NCBI GenBank assembly: GCA_039807445.1
Contig: JBDHRG010000234.1
Location: 1 to 5,573, forward strand
Origin: JBDHRG01 sp039807445
Lineage (GTDB): Bacteria > Pseudomonadota > Gammaproteobacteria > Competibacterales > Competibacteraceae
Length of the DNA stretch: 5,573 nt
Direction: 5' to 3'
Notes under the pieces: generated by a model
What the model was told of the DNA's origin: nothing
What the model saw: the letters and a program-made list of their open reading frames with translations, nothing else
Database searches by the model: none
Program-made: the position numbers and the translations under genes
Shown here: piece by piece, positions 4,196-5,573 of the stretch
How the letters are laid out: each line of letters starts with the position of its first letter
Position numbering within the stretch: the first letter of the stretch is position 1

Positions 4196-5573
4196 ATGGC
4201 GACAGAACAAGTGATCACCCTGCGCCGCGGCGTGCGTGGCCGGCCCAAGGGGCGGGTGGCGGAGCCGGCGGCGCTGGCCGAGGTTCGCGCATTGCTCGGC
4301 GCGGCGCCGCTGCGGCGCGATCGCCTGATCGAGTACCTGCACCGGCTCCAGGACCACCAGGGCCATCTGTCCGCAGCGCAGCTGGTGGCGCTGGCCGAGC
4401 TGATGCGCCTCGCCCCGACCGAGGTCTACGAAGTCGCGACCTTCTACCACCACTTCGACGTGGTCAAGGAGGGCGAGACGCCGCCACCGCCGCTGACGGT
4501 GCGCGTGTGCGAATCGGTGACGTGCGCGCTGTTCGGCGCCGAGGCGCTGGTCTCGGCGCTCGAGGCTTCGCTGGGCGCGGGGGTGCGGGTGCAGCGCGTG
4601 CCCTGCGTCGGGCGCTGCGAGGCGGCACCGGTGGCGGTGGTCGGCCGCCAGCCGCTCGGCCACGCCACGGTGGAGGCGGTGCAGGTGGCGGTGCGCGAAG
4701 GGCGCATGCTGCCCGAGGCGCTGCATCCGGTGCGGCTGGCCGAGTACCGCGCGGCGGGCGGCTACCGTCTGCTCGAAGACCTGGCCTCGGGCGCGCGCGA
4801 AGCCGAATCGGTGATCGCCGCGCTCGAGCACGCCGGGCTCAGGGGGCTCGGCGGCGCCGGCTTCCCGGCAGGGCGCAAGTGGCGGATCCTGCGCGAGCAG
4901 CCGGCGCCCCGGCTGCTCGCGGTCAACCTCGACGAGGGCGAGCCCGGAACCTTCAAGGACCGCGCGATCCTCGAGAGCGATCCGCACCGGCTGTTCGAGG
5001 GCATGCTGGTGGCGGCGCGCGTGGTCGGGTGCGAGGCGATCTACCTGTATCTGCGCGACGAGTACGCGGCGCTGCGCCAGCTGCTGAGCGAGGAGCTGGC
5101 GGCGCTCGAGGCCGATCCGCCGTGCCCGCTGCCGCACATCGAGCTCAGGCGCGGCGCCGGCGCCTACGTCTGCGGCGAAGAGTCGGCGATGATCGAGTCG
5201 CTCGAGGGCAGCCGCGGCATGCCGCGGCTGCGCCCGCCGTACGTGGCCGAAGTCGGACTGTTCGGCCGCCCGACGCTCGAGCACAACGGCGAGACGCTGT
5301 ACTGGGTGCGCGAGCTGGTGGAACGGGGGTCGGAGTGGTTCGCTGGCCAGGGCCGCAACGGCCGTAAAGGCTTGCGGCGCTACTCGCTGTCGGGGCGCGT
5401 CAACCGCCCCGGCGTGCACCTGGCGCCGACCGGCATCACGGTGAAGGAGCTGATCGAGGAGTACGGCGGCGGCATGCTGCCGGGGCACAGCTTCTACGCC
5501 TACTTCCCCGGCGGCGCCTCGGGCGGCATCCTGCCCGCCGCGCTCGGCGACATCCCGCTCGACTTCGACACGC
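4196..5573 (+). CDS. fdh1B: NAD-dependent formate dehydrogenase beta subunit, NuoE-NuoF fusion (partial)
   Basis: This diaphorase subunit takes electrons from the molybdenum/tungsten alpha subunit through iron-sulfur clusters to FMN and reduces NAD+, completing formate oxidation to CO2. It runs off the window after 459 codons, without a stop. Residues about 25-155 are a thioredoxin-like NuoE domain with complete [2Fe-2S] ligands C105, C110, C137 and C141 (CESVTC and CVGRC). From about 200 on is the NuoF domain: FMN/NADH motif GLGGAGFPAGRKW (217-229), NLDEGEPGTFKDR (from 244), the GAGAYVCGEES motif around C326, SLEGSRGMPRLRPP, then GGASGGILP (from 439). The order, the PKGR-x3-P N-terminus and the fused layout match Methylobacterium Fdh1B (about 570 residues) as I remember it, so roughly 110 residues are missing, including the C-terminal [4Fe-4S] cysteines. 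The NAD-linked hydrogenase subunit HoxF has a similar fusion, but the GGASGGILPA-DIPLDF stretch and the frmA-fghA context favour formate dehydrogenase. The alpha subunit is expected next. Confidence 0.93.
   Translation, partial: MATEQVITLRRGVRGRPKGRVAEPAALAEVRALLGAAPLRRDRLIEYLHRLQDHQGHLSAAQLVALAELMRLAPTEVYEVATFYHHFDVVKEGETPPPPLTVRVCESVTCALFGAEALVSALEASLGAGVRVQRVPCVGRCEAAPVAVVGRQPLGHATVEAVQVAVREGRMLPEALHPVRLAEYRAAGGYRLLEDLASGAREAESVIAALEHAGLRGLGGAGFPAGRKWRILREQPAPRLLAVNLDEGEPGTFKDRAILESDPHRLFEGMLVAARVVGCEAIYLYLRDEYAALRQLLSEELAALEADPPCPLPHIELRRGAGAYVCGEESAMIESLEGSRGMPRLRPPYVAEVGLFGRPTLEHNGETLYWVRELVERGSEWFAGQGRNGRKGLRRYSLSGRVNRPGVHLAPTGITVKELIEEYGGGMLPGHSFYAYFPGGASGGILPAALGDIPLDFDT

Noticed and set aside
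4223..4255. AT-hook-like RGRPKGR in the formate dehydrogenase beta N-terminus
   Set aside because: A PKGR-x3-P stretch is part of the normal N-terminus of Fdh1B-type subunits, so DNA binding is not implied.
2993..5488. Very long (831-codon) open frame on the - strand across fghA and the formate dehydrogenase gene
   Set aside because: It is antisense to two clearly recognisable enzymes, its product is Arg/His/Ala-rich with no domain, and long antisense frames are common in GC-rich genes that lack A/T-rich codons.
1..5573. CRISPR array, tRNA or rRNA genes, or a toxin-antitoxin pair
   Set aside because: I saw no regularly spaced repeats, no cloverleaf or rRNA sequence, and no pair of small coupled genes apart from the doubtful frame ahead of tnpB.

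Overview
The window carries a GC-rich, glutathione-dependent formaldehyde-to-CO2 pathway with a transposon inserted in it. All the well-supported genes lie on the + strand. From left to right they are: S-(hydroxymethyl)glutathione dehydrogenase (frmA/adhC class III, 453-1562); a tnpB-only IS200/IS605-type (IS1341-like) element (about 1650-3146); S-formylglutathione hydrolase (fghA/frmB, 3158-4000); and the first 459 codons of a NAD-dependent formate dehydrogenase beta subunit with fused NuoE-like and NuoF-like domains (4196 to the window edge). The three enzymes act in sequence: formaldehyde plus glutathione gives S-hydroxymethylglutathione, then S-formylglutathione, then formate, then CO2 with NADH formed. 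The formate dehydrogenase alpha (molybdenum/tungsten) subunit is presumably just beyond the right edge.

The very high GC content, strong G/C preference at third codon positions, use of glutathione and a Fdh1B-like fused beta subunit point to a Pseudomonadota bacterium. It is likely a methylotroph, a formate-using autotroph, or simply a strain with formaldehyde detoxification. I cannot name a genus from the sequence.

Region by region. Bases 1-80 hold the end of a doubtful reading frame, possibly a gene leaving on the - strand. Bases 81-452 are non-coding and carry a probable solo end of an IS3-family element (180-208), a small hairpin followed by seven T (255-278), and the frmA ribosome binding site (439-444). 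After frmA there are strong palindromes (1580-1612). The tnpB element starts soon after, with a hairpin near each end (1677-1702 and 3119-3138), a structured leader holding a 39-codon overlapping reading frame, an apparently intact tnpB (1805-3145), and a 3' segment with nested helices expected to form the omega RNA (reRNA). fghA begins only 12 bases after the tnpB stop. Hairpins follow fghA, and two more hairpins precede formate dehydrogenase.

The most notable points are: a perfect 21-bp inverted repeat inside the tnpB coding region; the position of the element, which makes the first bases of fghA the predicted natural guide of the TnpB RNA and leaves fghA without an evident ribosome binding site; the nested-helix omega RNA region; and an FrmA in which the class III active-site arginine region is rewritten.
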